Shown: positions 1 through 10,496, counted from the first letter of the stretch. The stretch: DNA of 64,000 bases from Phytophthora quininea (GCA_011947345.1 JAAVTG010000528.1:496001-560000); one strand, 5' to 3'. Program-made: numbers and translations. Notes: generated by a model not told the origin, from the letters alone.

Positions 1-1
1 C

Positions 2-2528
2 ACTTTTGCAAGGCCATCAAAATATCCGTTCAAGGCCGACCACCCGTTGCACCGTACACATAGTTTGGGAAAGCGGTATCAAGAAGTTGTCCCAGTTATC
101 CAGGGTTTTCGACTACCTTTCGTCAATGAGCACTCGCCCGATGAGATTCGCTACAAACATGCAATACTATCACTTATCTTGTTCAAGCCATTTCTAGAGT
201 TATCAGACCTAACTGGCTCGACTGATAACGCCGGTGAGCAGTGGCTGCATGCATACGATGAATGGATGCCAACGCGTTCTGATTTCGTAAAGGTAATCAT
301 GGATCATATCCACGATTATCACGGTGGGGCAGAAAAAGCAAGCTCACACGTGGATAACGCGTCTGACGATAACACGAGCCCGGGAACTGATGACGGTGAT
401 GAGGATGCCAGCGATAGCGATTGTGATTCATTGTATGGCGCTGTGGACTTTGACGGCAGCGATGATGAACTCGAACCTGGTGATGACGTGGGTGCCTTCG
501 CTAACCCGTGGTTAGAAGATGCCAGCAGAGATGACGTTGTACTAGACAGCCAAGCACTTCACCCAGCTGTGTTGCCTACTGCAGCTATTCTCGACAGCCG
601 CGTAGCTAAATCCTAAGCGTCTTTAAAGCTCATTGCATGCTAGAAGGCAGCGGTCAAAGTACAGTAGCGCATCAGCTCCAGGCAGCAACACCAGACAGCT
701 TCCCCGACATCGCTGATATGCGCAAATGGGTCAAGAGCACGGCTACAGATTGCAACCTTCGTGAAGCTCCATCCCCTGATGAAGCTCGACTCTGTGAAAC
801 TCGAGTTATTGAAGTGTTGGCGGATGCATTAGATGAATCGACGATGGTGTGGGATTCACCTCGTGGTTTAACAGCTCCTCAGCAGACAAAGAGCTACGCT
901 ACGATAGCAGACATATCACGAGATTTCACACTCAACGAAAAGCAGCACTACGCTTTCAAGCTCATTGGACGAGCATTGCTGAATAAATGGAGGCACATCG
1001 AGGACGCATCATACCTGGACGGCAATGTAAACGAGTCCCTAGAGAGAGACCAACTCAGAATGTTTTTGGGCGGTGAAGGAGGCACTGGTAAGAGTAGAGT
1101 ACTCGATGCCGTTCAGGCGCTTTGCTCTAGTTGGCAGCGCCCCGATTGCATAGTGAAGACTGCCCTCACGGGGAAGGCCGCCACCGTCATTAGTGGCCGA
1201 ACGCTAGCCAGTCTCATGGTTCAGCTTCGCAGAAAACAGAATGCAACTGCTGTGGCCTGCGTGGACATCTTAGTGATCGACGAAGTGTCAATGATGAGGA
1301 AGTCCCAGCTTGCTCAGTTAGACAAACTGCTACGGGTAGCGAAACGAGTACCTGGTGTTGCGTTTGGAGGTATTCATGTGATATTAGTCGGTGACTTCCT
1401 GCAGCTGCCTCCAGTAGGAGGAGAACCTCTGTACAAAGAACCCTGGACGGGTAGGCGTCGACCCACACCTAACGATCTTGCGGGCTACCAGTTGTGGCTA
1501 TCTTTTACCGATGTTATTGTTCTGGAGGAGTTGTTCGTTTTCGAGGGGACCCAGAGTGGGGTAGAGGGTGCAGGAATGCTCGACAGGGAGCGTGGCTGCC
1601 TGAATTTGTCGAAATTATCAACTCTCGCGTTGTTGGCAACACCCAGACGGTGCTTAATGACTGGAGACCTGGTAACACGGTACCATCCTTCATCACGCCC
1701 GACAATGTAACGCGCCTCTCGATCAACAATTTGTTCATTCATACAGCCGCAAAATTGCAACCAGAAGGAGAGTACCCTGTGCGAGTAGTCGCAAACTTCC
1801 AAGGAAAACTGGCAAAGTTAGGAGCATCAGAGGTTAGGACAGTGATGGCGCTACCCGACTCAAAGTTTGGCAGAATGGCGCCATATCTAGACCTAATTGT
1901 GGGCATGCCAGTGCAACTTACGCAAAACGTTAGAGCGGAAAAATGGCAGCGAACGGGACAGATGGGACTTCAGAAACGATTATCTTCAGCCCGGGCACCA
2001 CGTTTTGCATTGCTCACGATAGTGCAGCAATTGTGACCGTCAAAATCCCGAGCATCCCACCTCCTGCGGTCATTGTGAGGATTCCTCGAGGACAGTCGGC
2101 TAAATCAATGCTGGGCTCTATTGATTCAGATTTATTCCCCTGTTTTCCGATGCACGTCCGTTTGCAGATTGTGACATCAAATTGGTCCCGAGCAGCTTAG
2201 GAAATCCACGATCCCTGTCTCTTCGAATTGAGCAGTTTCCCATGGTATGCTCCGTGGCGTCGACGGTGTATAAAGTGCAAGGCGAGACATTGAGTGACAT
2301 GGTCGTGACATGGTCGTGACCGAATGGAGATCAGAAAACCGCCTAACTAACAAACGGCAGCAGCCATACTTGCTTGTATCGCGTGTAACTTCGCGCAAGG
2401 TTTTTCGTACGCTTGCTCCTCTTACAAAGGATATAATTGCTTGGACAAAGCCGCCAGATGACGCTCTTGCAGAAGAGAAGCGACTGCAAAGGTTGTCGGA
2501 GAGGACTTTGGTGAAAATGAAGATGTAA
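2..2528 (+). pseudogene. Helitron-type PIF1-like helicase, 5'-truncated by window edge
   Basis: Superfamily 1 DNA helicase of the PIF1/Helitron type, which unwinds DNA during rolling-circle transposition. From the left edge to about 616 it reads like the linker between the Rep and helicase domains of Helitrons. The helicase core follows: Walker A GGEGGTGKS (about 1070-1095), Walker B VIDEVSMM (about 1270-1297), GDFLQLPPVGG (about 1390-1423), GMPVQLTQN (about 1900-1930) and the late motif VYKVQGETL (about 2266-2292). The frame changes near 608, 1545, 1940 and 2140, each at a short homopolymer. One more break is an 11-bp tandem duplication at 2296-2317. It is probably one long ORF with consensus errors plus one real lesion. 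No Rep domain or Helitron 3' hairpin was identified. Confidence 0.8.
2296..2317 (+). repeat. 11-bp tandem duplication breaking the helicase frame
   Basis: The unit gacatggtcgt occurs twice back to back. Removing one unit would keep the helicase frame from its late QGETL motif into the C-terminal part starting near 2310. Unlike the other breaks in this gene it is not a homopolymer difference, so it looks like a true slippage mutation. Confidence 0.75.
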
Positions 2529-2907
2529 CATGCTAAAGAGTGCTGTTGGTATTTGAGCTAGATGAGTAAGAAGGTATAATCTCACCTTGGATGTGATTCG
2601 AACAGATAACTTGTCTTTGCTTGTATCTTGATATAGTGTACGTGGGGATTTGGAAGATGCAGGAGCGTTATGAACTAACACAATACTTTGCATTTTATGC
2701 CAGTGAGCAGATCATGGGACGTTGAAATCCGAGCCAAAGCAACGATCTGGTGAAGAACACTGCCGCACCACAGTCTTATTTAGACGCTACTGCGTGCGAA
2801 TAAATCCCATAGTGAGTCTCAGATGGCGAAGGTGGACAAAAATCCCAGATACATTTCCCTACGCAGTCAGTACTAATCGTGGCGTCAAGTAGGACGCCAT
2901 CGTCAAC
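2529..2907. other. Intergenic, nothing recognised
   Basis: About 380 bp between the helicase C-terminus and the ZIP remnant. I see no convincing ORF, RNA gene or Helitron-type 3' hairpin. Confidence 0.5.
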
Positions 2908-3522
2908 GTGGCCAAAATTCTTGACCGTGCCGTGTGCAGTAAAGCCACCTGTGGAGCTGGTGCAAACTCAAGGTGGCGAAACAAGATGGACGAGGCCACC
3001 ACGGAGAAGCTGCAGCGCATGGGCATTATCAGTGTCATCATGGAGTGTCTCTACAACATCCCCGAGGGAATCGCCGCGTTTGTGGCGTCTTCTGAGGACG
3101 CGTAGATCGGGCTGTCACTAGCTGTTTGGTGTCGGCCTGCACAACGTAGCAGGGGGTTCCGATCTACTTTCCGGCTGGCTGTACGTGTCGGGGGCTACTG
3201 TGATGCTTTTTTATCTGCCGTAGCTCAGTACATTGGCGCCTCTCTGGGCATGAACACTGACAATAAGACGCGGGCCGTGCTCTACGGCGTCTCGGCTTGA
3301 ATGCTGTGCGGCATCGCTGTGCAGGAAATCATCACGACAAACGACAATTAGTGGTGGAGTAGCGGTGGGTGCACAGCGCTCTTTGTCAACGGCATAGCCA
3401 CGGTGCCGGCGAATGCGTGCACATATGCCGACGGTCGAATGCACTTCGTGTCGGCTGGATCGTTGGGAAGCTTCTTCCTTATGTCGGTCGGTCTCGTCTT
3501 CTTCAAGTACATTTGCGTGTAA
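2908..3522 (+). pseudogene. Degenerate ZIP-family metal transporter
   Basis: Fragments resemble the membrane half of ZIP zinc/iron permeases. An open stretch (2908-3105) ends in a helix-like segment with NIPEGI, close to the ZIP helix IV signature HNxPEG. Further along, in other frames, GLHNVAGG (about 3134-3160, matching the second HNxxEG helix), AQYIGASLGMN and a hydrophobic C-terminal segment ending in a stop near 3522 can be read. In-frame stops at about 3104 and 3298 and several frame changes show it is not intact. The first Asn-Ile-Pro-Glu-Gly keeps the metal-site residues apart from the leading His, which is Tyr. The family call rests on these two motifs and their spacing. The gypsy element lies 140 bp downstream. 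Confidence 0.5.
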
Positions 3523-3656
3523 GCTCGTCATGGAAGGGCGTGTTTTAGTTAGTCCATTAGCTAGGTGTGTCCATGTTGAATGAAAACTTTTGCTGTGCTT
3601 CTGGCAGCAGTCTTCTGCAAAGCGTCTCCACTCGAGTTCATATTACTTTGTGTGCA

Positions 3657-3661
3657 TTATG
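3657..3661. repeat. Target-site duplication TTATG (left)
   Basis: TTATG directly precedes the left LTR. The same five bases follow the right LTR at 10497-10501, the 5-bp duplication expected from retroviral-type integration. Confidence 0.9.
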
Positions 3662-3809
3662 TGTAACGGGGCGGTGCTTGTGGGGAATTTAACTCTGGCT
3701 ATTCAATCTGTGTGGCGCCCGACTTCGGGCGCCGTGAGCCAACAAAACTAAGAGCTAATCTAATTGGTCGCCGTGGCGCACGGCGACCGTGTGACGGTAC
3801 CCCGTCACA
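3662..3809 (-). repeat. 3' LTR of gypsy element (148 bp)
   Basis: Starts TGTAAC and ends GTCACA on the plus strand. It matches 10349-10496 over its full length by eye. It holds a palindromic ggcgcccgacttcgggcgcc stem-loop near 3713-3732. Confidence 0.93.
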
Positions 3810-3904
3810 CCACCCCTACGTAAGGTTGAAGCTGCGATGATCCCAAACAGCTTGGTGAGCTCTTCACAATCGAAAGAGCCACCCGCGACAGCAGCAGTAC
3901 GATC

Positions 3905-4864
3905 ATGGACAGAGACACCGTGGACGCCGAGCTCGTGACGTACGAGGAGGTCCTGGAGCGTTGGGCCTTCACGGACTGCAGTGGCTTCGACAACGCCCTC
4001 AGTGACAGCGAAATGCGTGCGCTGTTTAGCCGCTGGCGCGCCACGCGAAGCAAACCCGACGCTGCGATCGGCAGCGTCACCGCGCAGTCGATGGATCGGT
4101 CCTGGACGGCGTTCGTCAACCGCTGGAACACGGAGGGGCCAGCGGCGTTCCAGCAGAAACTCCTGCAGCGCGAGGAGCAGCACTCGCGCTTCTCCGTGGG
4201 GGCCTTGGCGGTCCAGATTTGCGAGTTGTCATGGGATGCCGACCGCGACTGCTGCTTCGCTCATTATCGCATCGGATGTCCAAGTTGTCGCGGGTACAGC
4301 GTACCGCGACCAAGTGACGCTGTTTGGGAGCGCATCACAAGCGCCACACCCCTTTCCGAAGCCGAGCGCAAGCTGGTGGGGCTGTTCCAGCGAGCGCTGC
4401 ACGAGGCTAGGCGCGGCGAGGAGTCGCGCCCCGTGGAAGGCCTGCCTCGTACGCCTCCACGCAGTCCGGAACGTCCGCTAGCAGCACCTCCCGCGGCTCC
4501 CAGCTGTCGTCCAGCGGTCCAATCCACCGGACCAGATACCGGCGGGAGCTCGGGATATCCCCGTCGCAGCGACGAGCGCTGCGACTACCGGTGGAGTCGT
4601 CGTGATCAAGGATGGCTTCCACAATGTGACGAAAGTTACCATCGCGATCAACAAGCGGAGCCGGGCCGTCGCGAAGGAACCGAGCGCGAGTGGGCGATGG
4701 CGCGTCGTCTGGAGCGCCTGGAGAGCTGCGTGGAGCAGCTGGAGCGGGAGAATCGAGCGTTGCGGCAGATGTTGTGGTGCCGCGTCACGCGGCACCGGAT
4801 TATCGCTAGGGATCGACGCCGGGCGGTAGCGGCGCAGACGACCGACGTAAAACGTCGGGTGTAG
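3905..4864 (+). CDS. Antisense ORF of the gypsy element, unknown function
   Basis: A 319-codon ATG ORF on the strand opposite to gag-pol, starting 95 bp inside the 3' LTR. Its first half (3905-4406) faces no sense coding sequence. Its second half runs antisense to the integrase C-terminus and chromodomain. The product has a tryptophan-containing N-terminal region (LERWAF, RSWTAFVNRW), a Cys/His cluster (DCCFAHYRIGCPSC, about residues 118-131), a Pro/Arg-rich middle, and a C-terminal heptad segment (ERLESCVEQLERENRALRQM) that looks like a short coiled coil. The composition is protein-like rather than that of a mirror of a real gene. Extra antisense ORFs are known from some plant gypsy families. 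The 3' LTR read in antisense could be its promoter. I recognise no enzymatic motif. Confidence 0.6.
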   Translation: MDRDTVDAELVTYEEVLERWAFTDCSGFDNALSDSEMRALFSRWRATRSKPDAAIGSVTAQSMDRSWTAFVNRWNTEGPAAFQQKLLQREEQHSRFSVGALAVQICELSWDADRDCCFAHYRIGCPSCRGYSVPRPSDAVWERITSATPLSEAERKLVGLFQRALHEARRGEESRPVEGLPRTPPRSPERPLAAPPAAPSCRPAVQSTGPDTGGSSGYPRRSDERCDYRWSRRDQGWLPQCDESYHRDQQAEPGRREGTEREWAMARRLERLESCVEQLERENRALRQMLWCRVTRHRIIARDRRRAVAAQTTDVKRRV

Positions 4865-5410
4865 TCGCAGGGCAGATGGTAGTTGTAGCCGATAAGCATC
4901 TCCAATGACCTTTAACACCTTGAATGGGCCAATGTACCGTGGCGCGAGCTTGTTTGCGCCCAGATTCGTCACAAGGGTTGGGGAAATCCCATTGGTAGAT
5001 AATAGGACCTGGTCCCCAACGTGGAACCTTTCCACGTTTCGGCGTCCGCTGCGGTCCGCATTCTCCTTCTGGCGATCGACGGCAGCAGCGATCGCGTCGC
5101 GGACGTAGCGGACAATCGCCGCGCGCTGTTGCACGAACTCATGGACAGCCGCAGTGTCGCTCCGCTGCGGCGCCGCGTTGGGCGCAAAGTTTGACGGCGG
5201 AGGCCCAGTAGCCGAGACCGAATCAGGTGCAGTGCGAAGCTCAGCTGCGCGACGCGGACGCGGGTTGATCAGCGTCCGACTGGTCCAAGCAGCAACATCT
5301 CGTGGAGAAGCAGCCGACGCTCGCGCGGCGGCCCGTGTAAGAGGACCCTGGCTGGAGTCCCGCGTGGAAGACCTCGTGGTCACCGCGTTCACATTGGGGT
5401 TAGCGGTCAA
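4407..5410 (-). CDS. pol: Integrase C-terminal domain plus chromodomain of gypsy pol
   Basis: Continues the pol polyprotein after a frame change at 5488-5491. The segment FHVGDQVLLST, followed by LAPRYIGPFKVL and HPTFYVGRLRRY, is the GPY/F module of Ty3/gypsy integrases. A second frame change near 4780 leads through a Pro/Ala-rich linker to RRYLVRWIGPLDDSWEP (about 4470-4540), a chromodomain core with its aromatic residues, ending at the stop at 4407. Chromodomains on integrases direct insertion to marked chromatin. The region is overlapped on the other strand by the antisense ORF. Confidence 0.8.
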
Positions 5411-8400
5411 CTCGTGCGGCGCTGCGGAGGCGACACCAGTGGAAGTGGAGGTCGCAACGTCGTGGGTCCCTGACAGCTGAACTGGAAGGGGCGCTCCAGC
5501 CCAAGGAGCGCCGGAACGCGCGGGTGACGGCCAAAGTTGACGAAGAATGGCGTCAGGCCAGTTGACGCGTGCACGGCGTTATTGATGGCGAACTCCACCA
5601 TCGGCAGGAAAGAGCTCCATGACGTGAATGACGTGGCGTAACTCCGCAGCACGTCTTCGACAACCCGGTTAACTCGTTCGGTCTGGCCATCGGTCTCAGG
5701 ATGTGACGCGGTGGACATCGCCAACCGCGTCCCGACAAGTTTGAAGAGTTCCGTCCAGAAAGCTGCAGTAAAACGTGGGTCTCGATCGGACACAATGGAG
5801 GACGGAAGTCCATGGTGGCGATACACTGTGTCGAGAAACAGCGCCGCCGACTGAGACGCGGTGATCGATGAGGCAACGGGAGCAAGGTGGGCCATCTTGC
5901 TAAATCGGTCGACGAAAACAAGTATGCCTGTGCGGCCTTGAGCGTCTCGTGGCAGACCAAAAACGAAATCCATGCTGACCGATGTCCACGGACCCGTCGC
6001 GACTGGAAGAGGTCGAAGCGGGGCTCGCTTCGACGGCGAAGGCTTGACACGCTGGCACGCTTCACAGGAGCGGACCCACTTGCGTACCCACTTGTACATG
6101 TGTGGCCAGTAGAAGTCGCGCGATAGTGACGCGAATGTTTTCTCGCGTCCGAGGTGGCCGCCGCTAGGGGTATCGTGAAACTCATGGATCAGTCGGGCTC
6201 TGAGGTCGTCGTCAAGCGGGACGACTATGCGTGGCGGGTCCGCGCGATCGACGCGGAAGGTCAGCAGATCCCCATCGAGACTGTAGCGGTCAACACGGGC
6301 GCGACTGCGAAGGGACAAGCGGCGCCGCGCCGCGTCTGATGGTTCTCTCAGGTACTTAATCAATTCGGAGCACGCTGCGTCCGACTCGTACGCGGCCGCG
6401 ATCAGGTTGCGGAGCGGAGTGGACGCTGCGACTTCAACAGCAGCGATGTCATCAGCGGTGCACATTGCGCATTCGTCGTCATCCTCGTCGCCAATCGCAT
6501 GGCGACCCGATTGCACGTAATCTGGGCGACGCGAGAGTGCGTCGGCAAGGATGTTGGTCTTGCCCGGCTTGTAGTGAACGACGAAGTTGTACTCCGAGAA
6601 GAGCGACAGCCAACGCGCCATGCGCTGGGACAAGTGGGGACTCTTGGTCGCTGTCCGCAGCGACGCGTGATCCGTGTAGACCACGAAGGTCTGCTCGCCC
6701 AAGAGATACACGCGGAACTTGATGAGGGCGTATCGCATCGCCAACAGCTCCTTGTCGTGGACTGGATAATTCCGCTCCGCAGGCTTCAGTTGACGCGACT
6801 GGTAGCTCACCACTCGTTCGCGACCAGTGTCGTCGAACTGCATCAAGGCGCAACCGATCGCGAAGTCGCTCGCGTCACACACCACGTGAAAAGACTTCGA
6901 GTGGTCCGGGAGCATTAGGACTGGCGCGGTGGATAAGCTTGTCTTCACCGCGTCGAAGGCTGCTTGGTGCTCGGGGCGCCACGACCACGTGGCGTCGGCT
7001 TTCAGGAGTTGCGACAGCGGCCGAACAGTCGAAGCGAAGTTCTTCGAGTAGTGGTGGAGATAAGTGGCGAGTCCGAGCCACTGCCGGAGCTGCTTCTGGT
7101 CCAGCGGGGTTGGCCAAGAGCAGATCGCCGCGATCTTCTCCGGGTCGGCTCGAACGCCGTCTTTGCTGACGTAGCTCCCGAGTACCGGGATCTCGGGAGC
7201 GCAGAAGATGCATTTCTTCAAGTTGGCGTACAGCTTGTTTTCCCGCATCACCTCGAACACCTTGCGGAGGTGTTGAAGGTGGATGTCGACGTCCGTCGTG
7301 CCGCTCTCGGCACGACTGTGAATGAAGATGTCGTCGAAGTAGCTGGGCGCGAAGTCTCGATACGGGCGAAGAAGATTGGACACCATGCGGTTGAATGTGG
7401 CAGGGGCGTTCTTGAGCCCCTGCGGCATCACGAGCCATTCCCACAACATTCCGCTGGGCGTGCTGACCGCGGTTAACGGCACGTCTTCTTCACGCATCAA
7501 GATTTGGTAGAAGCCATCCATCAGGTCGATAGCACTGTACACGGTGCTGCCAGACATAGTGTCGAGCACCATGTCCTTCCGTGGGATCGGCGTTTGTGCT
7601 GGGATGGTGGCGTCATTGAGCTTGTTGAAGGCGTGGACAATGCGCCAACCGCCCGTCGCCTTCTTCACACAGAACGTAGGACTGGAGTGTGGAGAGAGGC
7701 TTTCACGGACGTGGCCGGCTTGCCGGCGACCCTCGAAGAACGCATCAATTGCTTCGACTTGGTCGCGGGGAAGCGGCCATTGTCGCGTCACACAGTACTT
7801 CGATCCGGGAACGAGATCAATTTCGTGTCGAACACCACGATCGGGAGGAAGTTCAGCCGGAACCTTGTCGGGGAAGATGTCGATGAACTCGCGAACCAGC
7901 GGAGCAACCGGGTTACCAGCGGCTTCAAGTGCTGGTAACGACTGGGCCAAGTAGCGGGCTTCGCGGGCAGACTTAGGCTCAGCGCCTTGCGGGCGTTCCC
8001 GGGCATCGAAGGCTTGGTCGCCAGCGTCAACATCGACAGCCGTGATGGTCGCGGAGTTGTCCGCGACGATCATGCAAACCTGCTCGATCTCACCATGTTT
8101 CAAGTCGTGGAGGAAGTGTTTCCACGACAGACCAGGCAACTTGGTGATCTCGGGTGCGTCGCACGGAGGACGTGCGACCTCGACGTCGCGCGTGCGCGGG
8201 TTCGTCGCCGCGTCATCTCGCACTAGAACAGAGATAACCTCGGAGTCAGATGTGTCTGACTCGCTCGGAGGAGCGCGGGGACGCCGAGGCTGGCGGCGCC
8301 CACGGCGACGGACTGGCCGGGTGAACGCATCGGTAGCAGGCAGTGGGAGACCACGCTCGACCAAGTCTGCTGTATTCAGACGCCGGGACACGACATCGGC

Positions 8401-8997
8401 GTCAACTTCATCAGAGAGCTCCTGCTCGACCACATGCGGGAGTCCCTGCTCGACCGCGCGTGGGAGGCCACGCTCAACCACATCTTCTTGTTTATCGTCA
8501 ACGGAGAGCCGCTGCTCATCCGGGTGTGGGAACCCCTGTTCGACCACGTTGTTGTCCGCCGTCGAGAGCCACTGCTCATCGGGACGTGGGAACCCATGCT
8601 CGACCACGTCAGACACGTCTTGAGGCACCTGCTCAAGACCGGCGCAGGATGCGTGCTCGCATGCCGCACACGAAGGGCCATCGCCCACTTCAGGTGCGGC
8701 ATGGGTCATGGAGTCGGAGTCCATGACTGCAACATGCGGCCATCGGTTCGGCGTTCCGCGCAAGAACGCCAGGACTGCATTCACGTCGATGTCACGTGGG
8801 CGGACCGTGCCGGTCAGCCAGTTAATCTCAGGCTGGTGACGGGCGAGCCATGGGATGCCGAAGACGCAATCGAACGAGCCACTCAGCTCGATCACGAGGA
8901 ACTCTTCGGAGCTTCGGAATTCGTCAAACTCGTACGTGAAGGTCGTAGAGCGCCGCGGCGTACGCCGTGGCTTGCCATCGGCGTATTTCACGATCAT
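5407..8997 (-). CDS. pol: Gypsy pol: reverse transcriptase, RNase H, integrase
   Basis: One open frame of 1,196 codons. It begins with the C-terminal half of the protease (FGIPWLARHQPEINW). After a low-complexity linker come RT (LPPDRGVRHEIDL, LDTMSGSTVYSAIDL, catalytic YFDD in SYFDDIFIHSR), RNase H (VVCDASDFAIG, the Glu in VHDKELLAMRYAL, TDHASL) and integrase. The integrase has a zinc-binding H-H-C-C set (HxxxxxxHLGREKT then CEACQ) and the D,D,E triad in SMDFVFGLP, VSDRDPRF and HPETDGQTERVN. All catalytic residues I can check are present. The frame ends near 5407 with a run-on peptide. The true continuation is the next frame, as expected if one C is missing at 5488-5491. Confidence 0.95.
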   Translation of the reverse strand: MIVKYADGKPRRTPRRSTTFTYEFDEFRSSEEFLVIELSGSFDCVFGIPWLARHQPEINWLTGTVRPRDIDVNAVLAFLRGTPNRWPHVAVMDSDSMTHAAPEVGDGPSCAACEHASCAGLEQVPQDVSDVVEHGFPRPDEQWLSTADNNVVEQGFPHPDEQRLSVDDKQEDVVERGLPRAVEQGLPHVVEQELSDEVDADVVSRRLNTADLVERGLPLPATDAFTRPVRRRGRRQPRRPRAPPSESDTSDSEVISVLVRDDAATNPRTRDVEVARPPCDAPEITKLPGLSWKHFLHDLKHGEIEQVCMIVADNSATITAVDVDAGDQAFDARERPQGAEPKSAREARYLAQSLPALEAAGNPVAPLVREFIDIFPDKVPAELPPDRGVRHEIDLVPGSKYCVTRQWPLPRDQVEAIDAFFEGRRQAGHVRESLSPHSSPTFCVKKATGGWRIVHAFNKLNDATIPAQTPIPRKDMVLDTMSGSTVYSAIDLMDGFYQILMREEDVPLTAVSTPSGMLWEWLVMPQGLKNAPATFNRMVSNLLRPYRDFAPSYFDDIFIHSRAESGTTDVDIHLQHLRKVFEVMRENKLYANLKKCIFCAPEIPVLGSYVSKDGVRADPEKIAAICSWPTPLDQKQLRQWLGLATYLHHYSKNFASTVRPLSQLLKADATWSWRPEHQAAFDAVKTSLSTAPVLMLPDHSKSFHVVCDASDFAIGCALMQFDDTGRERVVSYQSRQLKPAERNYPVHDKELLAMRYALIKFRVYLLGEQTFVVYTDHASLRTATKSPHLSQRMARWLSLFSEYNFVVHYKPGKTNILADALSRRPDYVQSGRHAIGDEDDDECAMCTADDIAAVEVAASTPLRNLIAAAYESDAACSELIKYLREPSDAARRRLSLRSRARVDRYSLDGDLLTFRVDRADPPRIVVPLDDDLRARLIHEFHDTPSGGHLGREKTFASLSRDFYWPHMYKWVRKWVRSCEACQRVKPSPSKRAPLRPLPVATGPWTSVSMDFVFGLPRDAQGRTGILVFVDRFSKMAHLAPVASSITASQSAALFLDTVYRHHGLPSSIVSDRDPRFTAAFWTELFKLVGTRLAMSTASHPETDGQTERVNRVVEDVLRSYATSFTSWSSFLPMVEFAINNAVHASTGLTPFFVNFGRHPRVPALLGLERPFQFSCQGPTTLRPPLPLVSPPQRRTS

Positions 8998-9215
8998 CTC
9001 CCCGGACCTTCGCGAAGGCTCAGGTCCGCCGGTAGCACCGACAAACTCTCGGCGCGAACGAAGTTGTTCGTCGCGCCCGAATCCAGCAGCGCGCGAAGCG
9101 GCCGCTTCGCACCATCAACGTGAACATTGAGGACAATCAGTCTCGTGTCGCTGCCGGAGGTGGTGGCAAATAGTTGTGCACGATGCACGGAAGGGCTAGG
9201 AGGAGGCTCTGCCAC
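8994..9215 (-). CDS. Gypsy aspartic protease segment
   Basis: Short frame carrying the retropepsin active site LLDSGATNNF preceded by a beta-strand-rich LIVLNVHVDG. It lies between the zinc-knuckle frame and the long pol frame. Both junctions (T6 at 9276-9281 and C4 at 9000-9003 on the plus strand) are homopolymers one base short of a continuous frame. It probably belongs to one gag-pol polyprotein rather than being a separate gene. Confidence 0.85.
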   Translation of the reverse strand: MAEPPPSPSVHRAQLFATTSGSDTRLIVLNVHVDGAKRPLRALLDSGATNNFVRAESLSVLPADLSLREGPGR

Positions 9216-9259
9216 CAGAGAGCCGTCGCTCCTTCCACGACCAGTAGGGCGCCCCGCGC

Positions 9260-10315
9260 CTACTGGTTGTCGCCATTTTTTGACTCGGCGACGATACCGT
9301 CAGCGTCTTCGGCGACAACATGCGCCAAGACCGGAGCGGGAGTGCGGCACACAGCCGCGCGATGTCCAAGCTTGCGACAGCGGAAGCACCGCATGGGCCG
9401 AGTGCCTCGACTAGGGCCCGCCAGAGGCGGTCGGGTGGACGACGTTGGCGCCGGACCGGATCGTCGGCGCCCGTGGTAATCCTGAATGGCGTCAAGCTCC
9501 ATGGGCTCAGGCTCCGTGACGGAAGGGGTAGCGAGGAGAACGCCTCGGAAGCGGACACGCTGTAATCTTCACGTAGTGCTGTCTCGAAGGCTTCTTCAAG
9601 GGACCCTGGCGTCTTCCTGGTCAGGTAGAAACGCTGGTAGCCAGCGTTCATACCAGAGATGAAGACATGGACTTGAGTCGCCATGTCCACCGGATTCGTC
9701 GTGATGCACGACACCAGGTGTCGTGCCCGCTGAATGTATTCGAGCATGGACAGCCGTCCCTGCTTGAGTGACAGAAAAGCCGAGCGTTGGACACGCTCGT
9801 CTTGAGGGGGCTCGAAGGCCAGGCGGAGGTCTGCCTTGAGCGACTCCATCGTCGAGAAGCAGGAGGAGTCGGCGACAAGTTTGCCGAGCGCCCATTCCTT
9901 GGCCTTCCCCGTCAACTTGGACAATAGGAACCGGGTACGAGCAAACTCGGTAGACAACTGCCGAGCTTCGATCGCGATGTCGATCTCACAGAACCAGCGA
10001 TTCAGCTGGAGGCGAGCGTCGCCGTCACCACTGTAGGTGGAGACATCGAGCTTCACGATGTCGTTCTTGTTCTTGGTCGGCGTGGAGTCGTCGCACGCTG
10101 ACGCAGGTCAGCGAGCTCACGCGCCATGAACTCATGAGCAGCCAGGCGTTGGGCAGTCTCCGTTCCAGCAGTCAGCAACGTCTTGATGACTCCTTCTCCG
10201 GAGACCGCAGCGAGGCGGTGTAGCGCCTCCCACTCAAACACGGATAAGTGGGGAAGCTGGCGTGCTCAAGGGCACCAGCCCCTTCGTTGAAATTGGAAGC
10301 GTCGTTCACGTTCAT
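9260..10315 (-). CDS. gag: Gypsy gag with CCHC zinc knuckle
   Basis: The capsid-like protein starts at the ATG at 10315, 33 bp inside the 5' LTR. The N-terminal part is broken by frame changes near 10245 and 10090. The conserved retrotrans_gag-type segment (about 9560-10056) includes LNRWFCEIDIAIEA, LLSKLTGKAKEWAL and FISGMNAGYQRFYL. After a frame change at 9525-9528 the sequence continues through MELDAIQDYHG to the knuckle CFRCRKLGHRAAVC (CX2CX4HX4C), which binds the element RNA in such proteins. Neighbours are the 5' LTR upstream and the protease downstream. Confidence 0.88.
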
Positions 10316-10348
10316 GGTCGTGTGGGCGGACTACAAAGTGCTACCAGA

Positions 10349-10496
10349 TGTAACGGGGCGGTGCTTGTGGGGAATTTAACTCTGGCTATTCAATCTGTGT
10401 GGCGCCCGACTTCGGGCGCCGTGAGCCAACAAAACTAAGAGCTAATCTAATTGGTCGCCGTGGCGCACGGCGACCGTGTGACGGTACCCCGTCACA
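10349..10496 (-). repeat. 5' LTR of gypsy element (148 bp)
   Basis: Copy of 3662-3809. In element orientation it starts TGTGACGGGG and ends GTTACA. It is the likely promoter for gag-pol. Confidence 0.93.

Larger units (their letters stand above)
3662..10496 (-). mobile_element. Complete Ty3/gypsy chromodomain LTR retrotransposon
   Basis: A 6,835-bp element bounded by identical-looking 148-bp LTRs and a 5-bp TTATG duplication. The internal region on the minus strand encodes gag, zinc knuckle, aspartic protease, RT, RNase H, integrase and a C-terminal chromodomain, the domain order of chromoviruses. A purine-rich tract sits inside the 3' LTR (plus-strand complement at 3810-3822). A TGG-starting primer-binding-site candidate sits two bases inside the 5' LTR. 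The gag-pol frame changes at 9525-9528, 9276-9281, 9000-9003 and 5488-5491, all one base short in homopolymer runs, so it may be a single intact polyprotein. An antisense ORF (3905-4864) lies next to the 3' LTR. Confidence 0.95.

Noticed and set aside
6465..8726. Several plus-strand ORFs opposite gypsy pol
   Set aside because: They mirror the GC-rich pol frame, are Arg/His-rich, and lack the non-overlapping part that supports the 3905-4864 ORF.
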